Made by a program: the position numbers and the translations under genes. From Rhodospirillales bacterium (GTDB taxonomy: Bacteria > Pseudomonadota > Alphaproteobacteria > Rhodospirillales > 2-02-FULL-58-16), in contig JAJFIG010000058.1 of NCBI GenBank assembly GCA_021775195.1, positions 1 through 7,414 of the forward strand: a DNA stretch of 7,414 nucleotides, given 5' to 3'. Positions within the stretch are counted from its first letter, which is position 1; each line of letters starts with the position of its first letter. Positions 1 to 7,414 of this stretch are shown here, in pieces. Below the pieces are notes generated by a model. It worked only from the letters and a program-made list of their open reading frames with translations, was not told the origin of the DNA and did not search any database.

Positions 1-615
1 GATCTGGTGCGCCGGATCGAGGACCATGACGTCGATCTCCTGATCGGCACCCAGATTGTCGCCAAGGGCTACCATTTCCCGCTCCTCACCCTGGTCGGCG
101 TGGTTGACGCCGACCTTGGCTTGGCCGGGGGCGACCTGCGCGCCGCCGAGCGTACCTATCAACTGCTCTATCAGGTGGCGGGCCGGGCTGGACGCGCCGA
201 AAGGCCGGGCCGGGTCATCGTCCAGACCTACATGCCCGAGCACGCGGTCATGGATGCCCTGGTGTCCGGCGACCGGGAGCGGTTCCTGGACGCCGAGGCC
301 GGTGCCCGCCAGGAAAACGGGATGCCGCCTTTCGGCCGCCTGGTGGCGCTGATCGTATCCGGGCCGGACGAGGCCGCCGTCGACGCCGCCGCCAGGGGCC
401 TTGGCCGCGCCGCGCCGCGGGGTGACGGCATCCAGGTCCTGGGGCCGGCCCCGGCGCCGATGGCCATGTTGCGCGGCCGCCACCGCCGCCGGCTGCTGCT
501 CAAGGCCGGCCGCGAAATCAGCGTCCAGCCCCTGGTGCGGCGCTGGTTGGCCGAGGCCGACGTGCCGCGCCGCGTTCGCGTCCACGTTGACGTCGACCCC
601 TACAGCTTTCTCTAG
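1..615 (+). CDS. priA: Primosomal protein N' (PriA helicase), C-terminal fragment
   Basis: PriA is the superfamily 2 DNA helicase that recognises abandoned replication forks and reloads the replisome. Only the last 204 residues are in the window; the frame is open from base 1, so the gene is cut by the window edge and no start can be assigned. In fragment numbering, residues 17-27 ([11 protein letters not shown]) match helicase motif V and the following [10 protein letters not shown] block is typical of PriA. Residues 58-65 (QVAGRAGR) are motif VI with its ATP-contacting arginines. The C-terminal domain is present: PPFGRL at 109-114, [20 protein letters not shown] at 147-166, and the ending VDVDPYSFL, which closely resembles the usual PriA C terminus. 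The helicase N-terminal half and the zinc-binding cysteines lie upstream, outside the window. The stop is TAG at 613-615. PriA next to atpH is a familiar alphaproteobacterial arrangement. Confidence 0.95.
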   Translation, partial: DLVRRIEDHDVDLLIGTQIVAKGYHFPLLTLVGVVDADLGLAGGDLRAAERTYQLLYQVAGRAGRAERPGRVIVQTYMPEHAVMDALVSGDRERFLDAEAGARQENGMPPFGRLVALIVSGPDEAAVDAAARGLGRAAPRGDGIQVLGPAPAPMAMLRGRHRRRLLLKAGREISVQPLVRRWLAEADVPRRVRVHVDVDPYSFL

Positions 616-623
616 AGTGATGG

Positions 624-636
624 CCCGGAGGCCGGG
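624..636 (+). terminator. Weak hairpin just after priA, possible terminator
   Basis: CCCGG at 624-628 pairs perfectly with CCGGG at 632-636 around a 3-base AGG loop, starting 9 bases after the priA stop. Only two T residues follow, so it lacks the U-tract of a classic intrinsic terminator. It could be a weak terminator or mRNA 3'-end stabiliser, or simply chance in GC-rich DNA. Confidence 0.25.
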
Positions 637-729
637 TTCCGGTCAAACAGGTTTTCCTAATATGGAGGGGCTCCGATAACCCGCAGAAATCCGCGTTTTT
701 CCGGCCTGTCATCGAGTCCGGGAGTCGGC

Positions 730-758
730 TTGCATGGCCGGAACGAGTATGCTAGACA
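730..758 (+). promoter_or_regulatory. Weak candidate sigma70-type promoter for atpHAGDC
   Basis: TTGCAT at 730-735 and TAGACA at 753-758 are separated by 17 bases, the preferred spacing. They would place a transcription start near 765, about 80 bases before atpH. Each hexamer matches consensus at only about three of six positions, so the assignment rests mainly on the TTG, the spacing and the location. An alternative -10-like TAATAT at 658-663 has no matching -35 box. Confidence 0.2.
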
Positions 759-832
759 ACAGGCGCTTTTCGCACAGGGTTGTGAGTTTTTCGGGGGCCG
801 GAGTGCTCCCGGTCGTCATTAAAGTTCGAATC

Positions 833-837
833 AGGGG
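833..837 (+). promoter_or_regulatory. Ribosome binding site supporting a TTG start for atpH
   Basis: AGGGG at 833-837 lies 9 bases before the TTG at 847-849. It is the only purine-rich Shine-Dalgarno-like element at a suitable distance. There is no ATG or GTG start upstream that would fit the family N terminus, so this site supports initiation at TTG. Confidence 0.55.
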
Positions 838-846
838 TTTCCCCAG

Positions 847-1407
847 TTGACATCCAAGAACACAGGCGCCACCGGACTCGCCGGCCGTTATGCGACCGCG
901 CTGTTTGAATTGGCCGAGGCGGACGGGCAGCTGGATCAGGTCGCCGACGATCTGAACAGTCTCGCCGCCATGATCAGGGACAGCGACGACCTTCACCGGA
1001 CCATCCGCTCGCCGGTCCTGTCGCGACATGAACAGGCCCGGGCCATGACCGCGATCATGGAAAAGGCCGGGATGAACGACCTGACGACGCGTTTCGTCGG
1101 TCTGGTCGCCTCCAAGCGCCGTCTCTTCGCCCTGCCCGACATGATCGACGCCTACCAGCAGATCCTGGCCGGGCACCGGGGCGAGGCCACGGCCCAGGTA
1201 ACGTCGACCAGGGACCTGACCGACGGCCAGTTGACGGCCATCAAGGCATCGCTGAAGGCCGCCGTGGGAACCGATGTCACCGTCGACGCCAGTGTCGACC
1301 CGGGATTGCTTGGCGGTTTGATCGTCAAGGTGGGATCGCGCATGGTCGACAGTTCCCTGCGCACCAAGCTGCAACAGTTACGCCTCGCCATGAAAGGGGT
1401 TGGTTAA
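847..1407 (+). CDS. atpH: F1 ATP synthase subunit delta (OSCP-like)
   Basis: This is the delta subunit of the F1 sector. It sits on top of the alpha3-beta3 hexamer and ties it to the peripheral b-type stalk of F0 on the cytoplasmic face of the inner membrane. The product is 186 residues, within the family's usual length of about 175-190. The N-terminal helical domain carries GRYATALFELA at 13-23, the conserved opening of this family. The conserved C-terminal block is at 151-178 and includes DPGLLGGLIVKVGSRMVDSS (151-170). The start is TTG, chosen because translation from it gives the family-typical short tail before GRYA and because AGGGG stands 9 bases upstream. The next in-frame methionines (residue 42 onward) would delete the conserved N terminus. 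It is the first gene of the operon; its TAA stop (1405-1407) directly abuts the atpA ATG, implying translational coupling. Confidence 0.95.
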   Translation: MTSKNTGATGLAGRYATALFELAEADGQLDQVADDLNSLAAMIRDSDDLHRTIRSPVLSRHEQARAMTAIMEKAGMNDLTTRFVGLVASKRRLFALPDMIDAYQQILAGHRGEATAQVTSTRDLTDGQLTAIKASLKAAVGTDVTVDASVDPGLLGGLIVKVGSRMVDSSLRTKLQQLRLAMKGVG

Positions 1408-2940
1408 ATGGAAATCCGCGCCGCGGAAATCTCCGCGATCCTCAAGGAACAGATCGCCAATTTCGGCACCGAGGCCGAGGTGGCCGAGGTCGGCCAGGTG
1501 CTGTCGGTGGGCGACGGCATCGCCCGCATCTATGGTCTCGACAACGTCCAGGCCGGCGAGATGGTCGAATTCCCGGGCGGCATCAAGGGAATGGCGCTCA
1601 ATCTCGAGGCCGACAACGTCGGCACGGTGATTTTCGGCGACGACCGCACCATCCGCGAGGGTGATACCGTCAAGCGGACCGGTACCATCGTCGACGTGCC
1701 CGTCGGCAAGGGACTGCTCGGCCGCGTCGTCGATGCCCTCGGCAACCCCATCGACGGCAAGGGACCCATCGACACCGATCAGCGGGCCCGGATCGAGGTC
1801 AAGGCCCCCGGTATCATCCCGCGGAAATCCGTGCACGAGCCCATGCAGACGGGGCTCAAGGCCATCGACAGCCTGATTCCCATCGGCCGCGGCCAGCGCG
1901 AGCTCATCATCGGCGACCGCCAGACCGGCAAGACCGCCATCATCCTCGACACCTTCATCAACCAGAAGGCCATCAACGACAGCGCCAAGGACGAGTCCGA
2001 AAAGCTCTATTGCATCTATGTGGCCATCGGCCAGAAGCGCTCCACCGTGGCCCAGATCGTCAAGACCCTGGAGGAAAACAACGCCATGGAATATTCCATC
2101 GTTGTCGCCTCCACGGCCTCCGAACCGGCGCCGCTGCAGTTCCTGGCGCCCTACACGGGCTGCACCATGGGCGAGTATTTCCGCGACAACGGCATGCACG
2201 CGGTGATCTTCTACGACGATCTGACGAAGCAGGCCGTCGCCTATCGCCAGATGTCGCTGCTTCTGCGCCGCCCGCCGGGACGCGAGGCCTATCCCGGCGA
2301 TGTCTTCTACCTCCATTCGCGCCTCCTCGAGCGCGCCGCCAAGATGAACGACGAGAACGGCGCCGGCTCGCTCACCGCGCTGCCCGTGATCGAGACCCAG
2401 GCCAGCGACGTGTCGGCCTACATTCCGACCAACGTGATTTCCATTACCGACGGCCAGATCTTTCTCGAGACCGAACTGTTCTACAAGGGCATCCGCCCGG
2501 CCGTGAACGTCGGCATCTCGGTCAGCCGCGTCGGTTCGGCGGCCCAGGTCAAGGCCATGAAGAAGGTCTCCGGCTCGATCAAGCTGGAACTGGCCCAGTA
2601 CCGCGAGATGGCGGCGTTCGCCCAGTTCGCCTCCGACCTCGACCCGGCGACCCAACGGCTGCTCGCCCGCGGCGCCCGCCTGACCGAGATCCTCAAGCAG
2701 GACCAGTTCACCCCCTATCCGGTGGAGGAGCAGGTCGTCGCCATTTTCGCCGGCGTCAATGGGTACCTGGACCGCATCGAGGTCAACGAGGTCACCCGCT
2801 TCGAACAGGCCCTGCTCGATGACGTCCGCGCCAACCAATCCGAGGTCCTGGCGGCGATCCGCGATGAAAAGGATATCTCCGACGAAACCGACGAGAAGCT
2901 GAAGGCTTACCTCGACGCATTCACCAAGGCGTTCGTTTGA
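1408..2940 (+). CDS. atpA: F1 ATP synthase subunit alpha
   Basis: This is the non-catalytic nucleotide-binding subunit; three copies alternate with beta in the F1 head. The 510-residue length is typical. An N-terminal beta-barrel region (about residues 25-95) leads into the nucleotide-binding domain. The Walker A motif GDRQTGKT is at 169-176, and the Walker B strand HAVIFYDD is at 264-271. The family signature [10 protein letters not shown] occupies 364-373, followed by Arg374, the arginine finger that reaches into the beta catalytic site. The helical C-terminal domain follows and ends [10 protein letters not shown]. The ATG start follows the atpH stop with no gap, and AAAGGGG at 1393-1399, inside the end of atpH, is its ribosome binding site at 8 bases spacing. 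The nucleotide-binding and catalytic-support motifs checked are intact. This is an unambiguous assignment. Confidence 0.99.
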   Translation: MEIRAAEISAILKEQIANFGTEAEVAEVGQVLSVGDGIARIYGLDNVQAGEMVEFPGGIKGMALNLEADNVGTVIFGDDRTIREGDTVKRTGTIVDVPVGKGLLGRVVDALGNPIDGKGPIDTDQRARIEVKAPGIIPRKSVHEPMQTGLKAIDSLIPIGRGQRELIIGDRQTGKTAIILDTFINQKAINDSAKDESEKLYCIYVAIGQKRSTVAQIVKTLEENNAMEYSIVVASTASEPAPLQFLAPYTGCTMGEYFRDNGMHAVIFYDDLTKQAVAYRQMSLLLRRPPGREAYPGDVFYLHSRLLERAAKMNDENGAGSLTALPVIETQASDVSAYIPTNVISITDGQIFLETELFYKGIRPAVNVGISVSRVGSAAQVKAMKKVSGSIKLELAQYREMAAFAQFASDLDPATQRLLARGARLTEILKQDQFTPYPVEEQVVAIFAGVNGYLDRIEVNEVTRFEQALLDDVRANQSEVLAAIRDEKDISDETDEKLKAYLDAFTKAFV

Positions 2941-2986
2941 CGGCACGGCCCGCGGCCCCGGACAGGAACAGCGGAACTCCTAGCTT

Positions 2987-5339
<2,353 letters not shown>

Positions 5340-5354
5340 GGGGAAGGACACGCG

Positions 5355-5774
5355 ATGCCCGACAAGGTCCAATTGGAACTGGTCGCCCCGGACCGGCTGT
5401 TGATCGCCGAAGAGGCGGACATGGTCGTCGCCCCGGGCGGCGACGGCGATTTCGGTATCCTGCCCGGCCACGCGCCGCTGCTCTCGACGCTCCGCCCCGG
5501 CACCATGGACATCTACCAGGACGGCAAGATCACCCAGTCGTTCTTCGTCGCCGGCGGTTTCGCCGAGGTCACCGGCGAACGCCTGACCCTCCTGGCCGAG
5601 GAAGCGATGCCGGTGGCCGAAATCGACCGCGCCGCCGCCGAGGACCGGCTCAAGAGTGCCCGCGAGGCGGAAGCGGCGGCCGATGAAGGCACAAGCAAGG
5701 TCGCCGAAGCCGAGCGCATCACCGCCGAGGCCATGCTCGCGGCGGCCGAGTCCGCCGGCAAGGGGCGCACCTGA
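5355..5774 (+). CDS. atpC: F1 ATP synthase subunit epsilon
   Basis: Epsilon binds the foot of gamma and the c-ring, completing the rotor, and in many bacteria its C-terminal helices inhibit ATP hydrolysis. The product has 139 residues. The N-terminal beta-sandwich (about 1-87) holds the conserved GDFGILPGHAPLLS at 31-44 and the FFVAGGFAEV strand at 63-72. The C-terminal part (about 88-134) is unusually rich in Ala and Glu and reads as the helical hairpin. Whether it is inhibitory here cannot be judged from sequence; alphaproteobacteria often use a separate zeta subunit for that role, and none is seen in this window. AAGGA at 5344-5348 lies 6 bases before the ATG. It is the last gene of the operon; a strong terminator begins 32 bases after its stop. 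Confidence 0.97.
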   Translation: MPDKVQLELVAPDRLLIAEEADMVVAPGGDGDFGILPGHAPLLSTLRPGTMDIYQDGKITQSFFVAGGFAEVTGERLTLLAEEAMPVAEIDRAAAEDRLKSAREAEAAADEGTSKVAEAERITAEAMLAAAESAGKGRT

Positions 5775-5806
5775 GGCTGCGCCTGACGCATGGGTGTGAA
5801 TCAACG

Positions 5807-5830
5807 AAGGCGCGGATTACCGCGCCTTTT
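5807..5830 (+). terminator. Rho-independent terminator of the atpHAGDC operon
   Basis: AAGGCGCG at 5807-5814 pairs perfectly with CGCGCCTT at 5821-5828 around the 6-base loop GATTAC. The downstream arm runs into a T-rich tract (CCTTTTGTTAT). An 8-base-pair, mostly GC stem plus a U-tract directly after the last atp gene is the textbook arrangement. On the opposite strand the hairpin is not followed by a T-run, so it should work mainly for plus-strand transcription. Confidence 0.88.
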
Positions 5831-5858
5831 GTTATGTTCTTTGGCTAAAATAACCGCC

Positions 5859-5908
5859 TTAGAGCACTATCCGGTCAAATGGTTCCATTTGGTCGGATAG
5901 TGCTCTAA
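5859..5908. repeat. 50-base near-perfect palindromic intergenic element
   Basis: Two 24-base arms (5859-5882 and 5885-5908) flank a 2-base centre (TT). Twenty-two of 24 positions are Watson-Crick complementary. The two exceptions, G5874 with T5893 and T5875 with G5892, would be G-U pairs in plus-strand RNA. The outer part reads TTAGAGCACTATCC and the mirrored end GGATAGTGCTCTAA. The length, symmetry and intergenic position match the dispersed palindromic repeats common in alphaproteobacterial genomes, and I recall similar AGAGCA...TGCTCT elements from that group. Only one copy is visible here, so repetition is inferred. It lies 14 bases before the phosphatase start and 28 bases after the terminator. 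It could fold in the 5' leader of that mRNA or act as a second terminator-like structure, though it lacks a U-tract. Confidence 0.8.
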
Positions 5909-5922
5909 CCCGGGAGCTGGCC

Positions 5923-6390
5923 ATGAAACTCTATCTCGTGCAGCACGGCGACGCCCTGTCCAAGCAGGAAAACCCCGACCGGCCGCTCAGCGACAGGGGC
6001 CGCGCCGACGTCGAGCGTGTCGCCTCGTTCCTGGGGCGCAGCGTCCGCGTTACCCGGGTGATCCATAGCGGCAAGACCCGGGCCCAGGACACCGCCGTCA
6101 TCCTGGCCGGCGTCCTCGGCACCGCCGGCGTCGTCGAGGAGGGGACCGGCCTCGGCCCCAATGACGCCACCGAGGCACTCGCCGACGCCGTCGCCGGATG
6201 GACCGGGGACGTCATGGTGGTCGGCCACCTGCCGTTCATGGGTCGCATGGCGTCACGCCTGGTCACCGGGACCGAGGACGCCGGCGTCCTCGCCTTCGAG
6301 CCCGGTTCCGTCGCCTGCCTGGAATCGACGGGCGACGGTTGGGCCGTCGCCTGGATGGTGCGCCCGTCCTTGCTGGGAGGCCCATCGTGA
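5923..6390 (+). CDS. sixA: SixA-like histidine phosphatase (phosphohistidine phosphatase family)
   Basis: This is a compact histidine phosphatase superfamily member of 155 residues, the size of SixA proteins, which remove phosphate from phosphohistidine. The expected landmarks are visible: MKLYLVQHGDA at the N terminus with catalytic His8, SGKTRAQDTA at 49-58 with phosphate-pocket Arg53, and VVGHLPFMGRMAS at 99-111 with second His102. The usual RHG is QHG here (Gln7), so one phosphate-contacting arginine is replaced. I believe this variant occurs in other small SixA-like proteins, so it need not mean loss of activity. There is no signal peptide or membrane segment, so it should be cytoplasmic. 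Start is ATG with GGGAG at 5912-5916, 6 bases upstream. The stop overlaps the next gene's start. The true substrate is unknown; the sixA symbol is by family resemblance only. Confidence 0.85.
   Translation: MKLYLVQHGDALSKQENPDRPLSDRGRADVERVASFLGRSVRVTRVIHSGKTRAQDTAVILAGVLGTAGVVEEGTGLGPNDATEALADAVAGWTGDVMVVGHLPFMGRMASRLVTGTEDAGVLAFEPGSVACLESTGDGWAVAWMVRPSLLGGPS
5929..5931 (+). other. No separate promoter resolved for the sixA-denD unit
   Basis: The unit follows a strong terminator and so needs its own promoter or read-through. The AT-rich stretch at about 5827-5853 contains a -10-like TAAAAT at 5846-5851, but no acceptable -35 box lies 15-19 bases upstream of it. The site marked here is only a nominal anchor near the gene start; no promoter is claimed. 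Confidence 0.1.
6375..6380 (+). promoter_or_regulatory. Ribosome binding site that fixes the GTG start of the dehydrogenase
   Basis: GGGAGG at 6375-6380 sits inside the end of the phosphatase gene, 6 bases before GTG at 6387-6389. This strong site, plus the match of the resulting N terminus (KVVITGGCGFIG) to the Rossmann start, decides the start over longer in-frame possibilities inside the phosphatase gene. Confidence 0.75.
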
Positions 6391-7379
6391 AGGTCGTCAT
6401 CACCGGGGGCTGCGGCTTCATCGGCGTGGTGCTGGCCCGCCGCCTGCTCCAGCGGGGCACCTTGACCGGTCCGTCGGGAGCGCCCGAACCCATCGACAGC
6501 ATGGTCCTGTTCGACGCCGTGGTTCCTGATCAGCGCCCGCCCGGCCTTGACGATCGTGTCGAGCTCGTTGCCGGCGACGTTTCCGACCGCGACACCGTCT
6601 TCGGGCTCGTCGATAGGGACGACGTGTCCGTCTTCCACTTCGCCTCGGTGGTCAGTGCCGGCGGTGAACTCGACTTCGACCTGGCGCTCCGCGTCAACCT
6701 GGACGGCGGGCGCACCGTGCTCGAGGCGGCCCGGGCCAGGGCCGGCACGCCCCGGGTCCTGTTCCTCAGCTCCGTCGCTACCTTCGGCGGCAGCGCCATG
6801 CCCTCGACGGTGAGCGACACCACCAAGCAGACCCCGCAAACCACCTACGGCATGACCAAGGTCATCGGCGAACTGATGATCAACGACTACACCCGCAAGG
6901 GCTTCATCGACGGCCGTTCGGCCCGCCTGCCGACCATCGTCATCCGCCCCGGCCGGCCCAACGCCGCCGCCTCCGGCTTCGCCAGCGGCATCTTCCGCGA
7001 GCCCCTGGGTGGTGAGGAATACGTGCTGCCGGTCACGTCCGATACCCGTGTCGCCATTCTCGGGATTCGCAGTTGCGTCGCGGGCCTGATCGCGCTGCAC
7101 GAGGCCGACGGCGCCGCCATCGGCGACGATCGCGCCCTCAACCTGCCCAACATCTCGGCCTCGGTCACCGACATGATCGATGCCCTGACCCGCGTCGCCG
7201 CCGAGGACGGCCGCGAACTCGGGCCGATCACCCCGCGCCCCGACCCCACGGTCCAGGCCATCATCGGCGGCTGGCCCATCGTCCTCGAGGCCGACCGCGC
7301 CCTCGGCCTCGGCCTGCCCCGGGACGAGAGCCTGGATCACATCATCCGCGAGTACATCGAGGATTATTTGGAGGCGTGA
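6387..7379 (+). CDS. NAD-dependent epimerase/dehydratase family protein, DenD-like (D-erythronate dehydrogenase-like)
   Basis: This is an extended short-chain dehydrogenase/reductase of 330 residues. The N-terminal Rossmann fold opens with TGGCGFIG at 6-13 (the TGxxGxxG motif). Asp43 at the end of the second strand suggests NAD rather than NADP. GDV at 63-65 and HFASVVS at 84-90 are the usual cofactor-contact strands. The catalytic set is Ser128/Ser129, Tyr154 and Lys158 (YGMTK). Downstream, the RLPTIVIRPGRPNAAASGF block (180-198) and the SGIFREPL segment (200-207) resemble the DenD/Gne-like subgroup, whose characterised members oxidise C2 of D-erythronate to the 2-oxo acid. That substrate is a family-level guess; a nucleotide-sugar or other sugar-acid substrate is possible, and no erythronate kinase or aldolase partner is in view. 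Its GTG start overlaps the phosphatase TGA (GTGA), indicating translational coupling. The stop is TGA at 7377-7379. Confidence 0.88.
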   Translation: MKVVITGGCGFIGVVLARRLLQRGTLTGPSGAPEPIDSMVLFDAVVPDQRPPGLDDRVELVAGDVSDRDTVFGLVDRDDVSVFHFASVVSAGGELDFDLALRVNLDGGRTVLEAARARAGTPRVLFLSSVATFGGSAMPSTVSDTTKQTPQTTYGMTKVIGELMINDYTRKGFIDGRSARLPTIVIRPGRPNAAASGFASGIFREPLGGEEYVLPVTSDTRVAILGIRSCVAGLIALHEADGAAIGDDRALNLPNISASVTDMIDALTRVAAEDGRELGPITPRPDPTVQAIIGGWPIVLEADRALGLGLPRDESLDHIIREYIEDYLEA

Positions 7380-7411
7380 CGGCGGCGTCGCGTCATACCC
7401 GCCGCGCCGTC
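7378..7411 (+). terminator. Imperfect GC-rich inverted repeat after the dehydrogenase, possible terminator
   Basis: GACGGCG at 7378-7384 pairs with CGCCGTC at 7405-7411. Three further pairs (7385-7387 with 7400-7402) are possible after a 2-base bulge, leaving a 12-base loop. It begins within the dehydrogenase stop codon. Only 3 bases follow before the window ends, so a U-tract cannot be assessed. GC-rich DNA yields such pairings by chance. Confidence 0.3.
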
Positions 7412-7414
7412 CGC

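Larger units (their letters stand above)
616..846. other. priA-atpH intergenic region (operon leader)
   Basis: This 231-base non-coding stretch is the only sizeable gap upstream of the F1 operon, so it should contain the operon promoter and 5' leader. No open frame in it resembles a protein I recognise. It holds several short GC-rich hairpin possibilities, for example GGAG-GGG-CTCC at 664-674 and an imperfect CCGGAG/CTCCCGG pairing at 798-812. All have short stems, and none is followed by a convincing U-tract. Base composition is less GC-rich than in the genes, with T-runs at 652-655, 696-700 and 787-791. No riboswitch or tRNA fold was recognised. Confidence 0.6.

Noticed and set aside
681..700. 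Possible intrinsic terminator after priA (small stem before the TTTTT at 696-700)
   Set aside because: Only a 3-base-pair stem (CGC at 682-684 with GCG at 693-695) precedes the T-run, too weak to support.
748..753. TATGCT as a -10 box paired with TTGCAT at 730-735
   Set aside because: The spacer is only 12 bases, too short for a sigma70-type promoter.
1378..2946. A 522-codon open frame on the minus strand opposite atpA
   Set aside because: Same cause: it mirrors the atpA codon positions, has a low-complexity composition and no recognisable domain.
5859..5908. Reading the palindrome as a CRISPR repeat, phage attachment site or insertion-sequence end
   Set aside because: There is only one copy, with no spacer array, no integrase or transposase nearby, and no target-site duplication that I can see.
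6198..6386. An upstream in-frame extension of the dehydrogenase gene
   Set aside because: It would overlap the phosphatase gene by nearly 200 bases and add an Arg/Gly-rich tail before the Rossmann TGGxGFIG start. GTG at 6387 has a strong ribosome site and gives the family N terminus.
5931..7340. A 469-codon open frame on the minus strand opposite the phosphatase and dehydrogenase
   Set aside because: It spans the junction of two well-supported plus-strand genes and reads as a low-complexity antisense shadow.

Overview
This is a GC-rich, gene-dense stretch of bacterial chromosome. The closest fit is an alphaproteobacterium, probably in or near the Rhodospirillales. The evidence is a five-gene F1 ATP synthase operon in the order atpH-atpA-atpG-atpD-atpC, not preceded by F0 genes and lying directly downstream of priA. 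Split F0 and F1 loci are typical of Alphaproteobacteria. Protein character and GC-biased codon use agree. The taxonomic placement is inference; no 16S rRNA or other decisive marker is present.

Layout: (1) 1-615, the C-terminal end of the replication-restart helicase PriA, cut by the window edge. (2) 616-846, a 231-base intergenic region that should hold the F1 operon promoter and leader; only weak hairpins and weak promoter-like hexamers are visible. (3) 847-5774, intact atpH, atpA, atpG, atpD and atpC, encoding F1 subunits delta, alpha, gamma, beta and epsilon. The key nucleotide-binding and catalytic motifs are all present. (4) 5807-5830, a clear intrinsic terminator closing the operon. (5) 5859-5908, a 50-base near-perfect palindrome that looks like a dispersed intergenic repeat. 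(6) 5923-7379, a two-gene translationally coupled unit: a SixA-like histidine phosphatase and a DenD-like extended short-chain dehydrogenase/epimerase. The last 35 bases hold an imperfect inverted repeat cut close to the window end.

The five atp products assemble into the soluble catalytic F1 sector (alpha3 beta3 gamma delta epsilon), which needs an F0 sector encoded elsewhere. The phosphatase/dehydrogenase pair is transcriptionally separate and has no evident link to energy metabolism. I see no convincing undescribed system. The items most worth a second look are the palindromic repeat, whose two non-Watson-Crick positions form G-U pairs only in plus-strand RNA; the QHG in place of RHG at the phosphatase active site; the TTG start of atpH; and the uneven ribosome-binding-site strengths across the atp operon.
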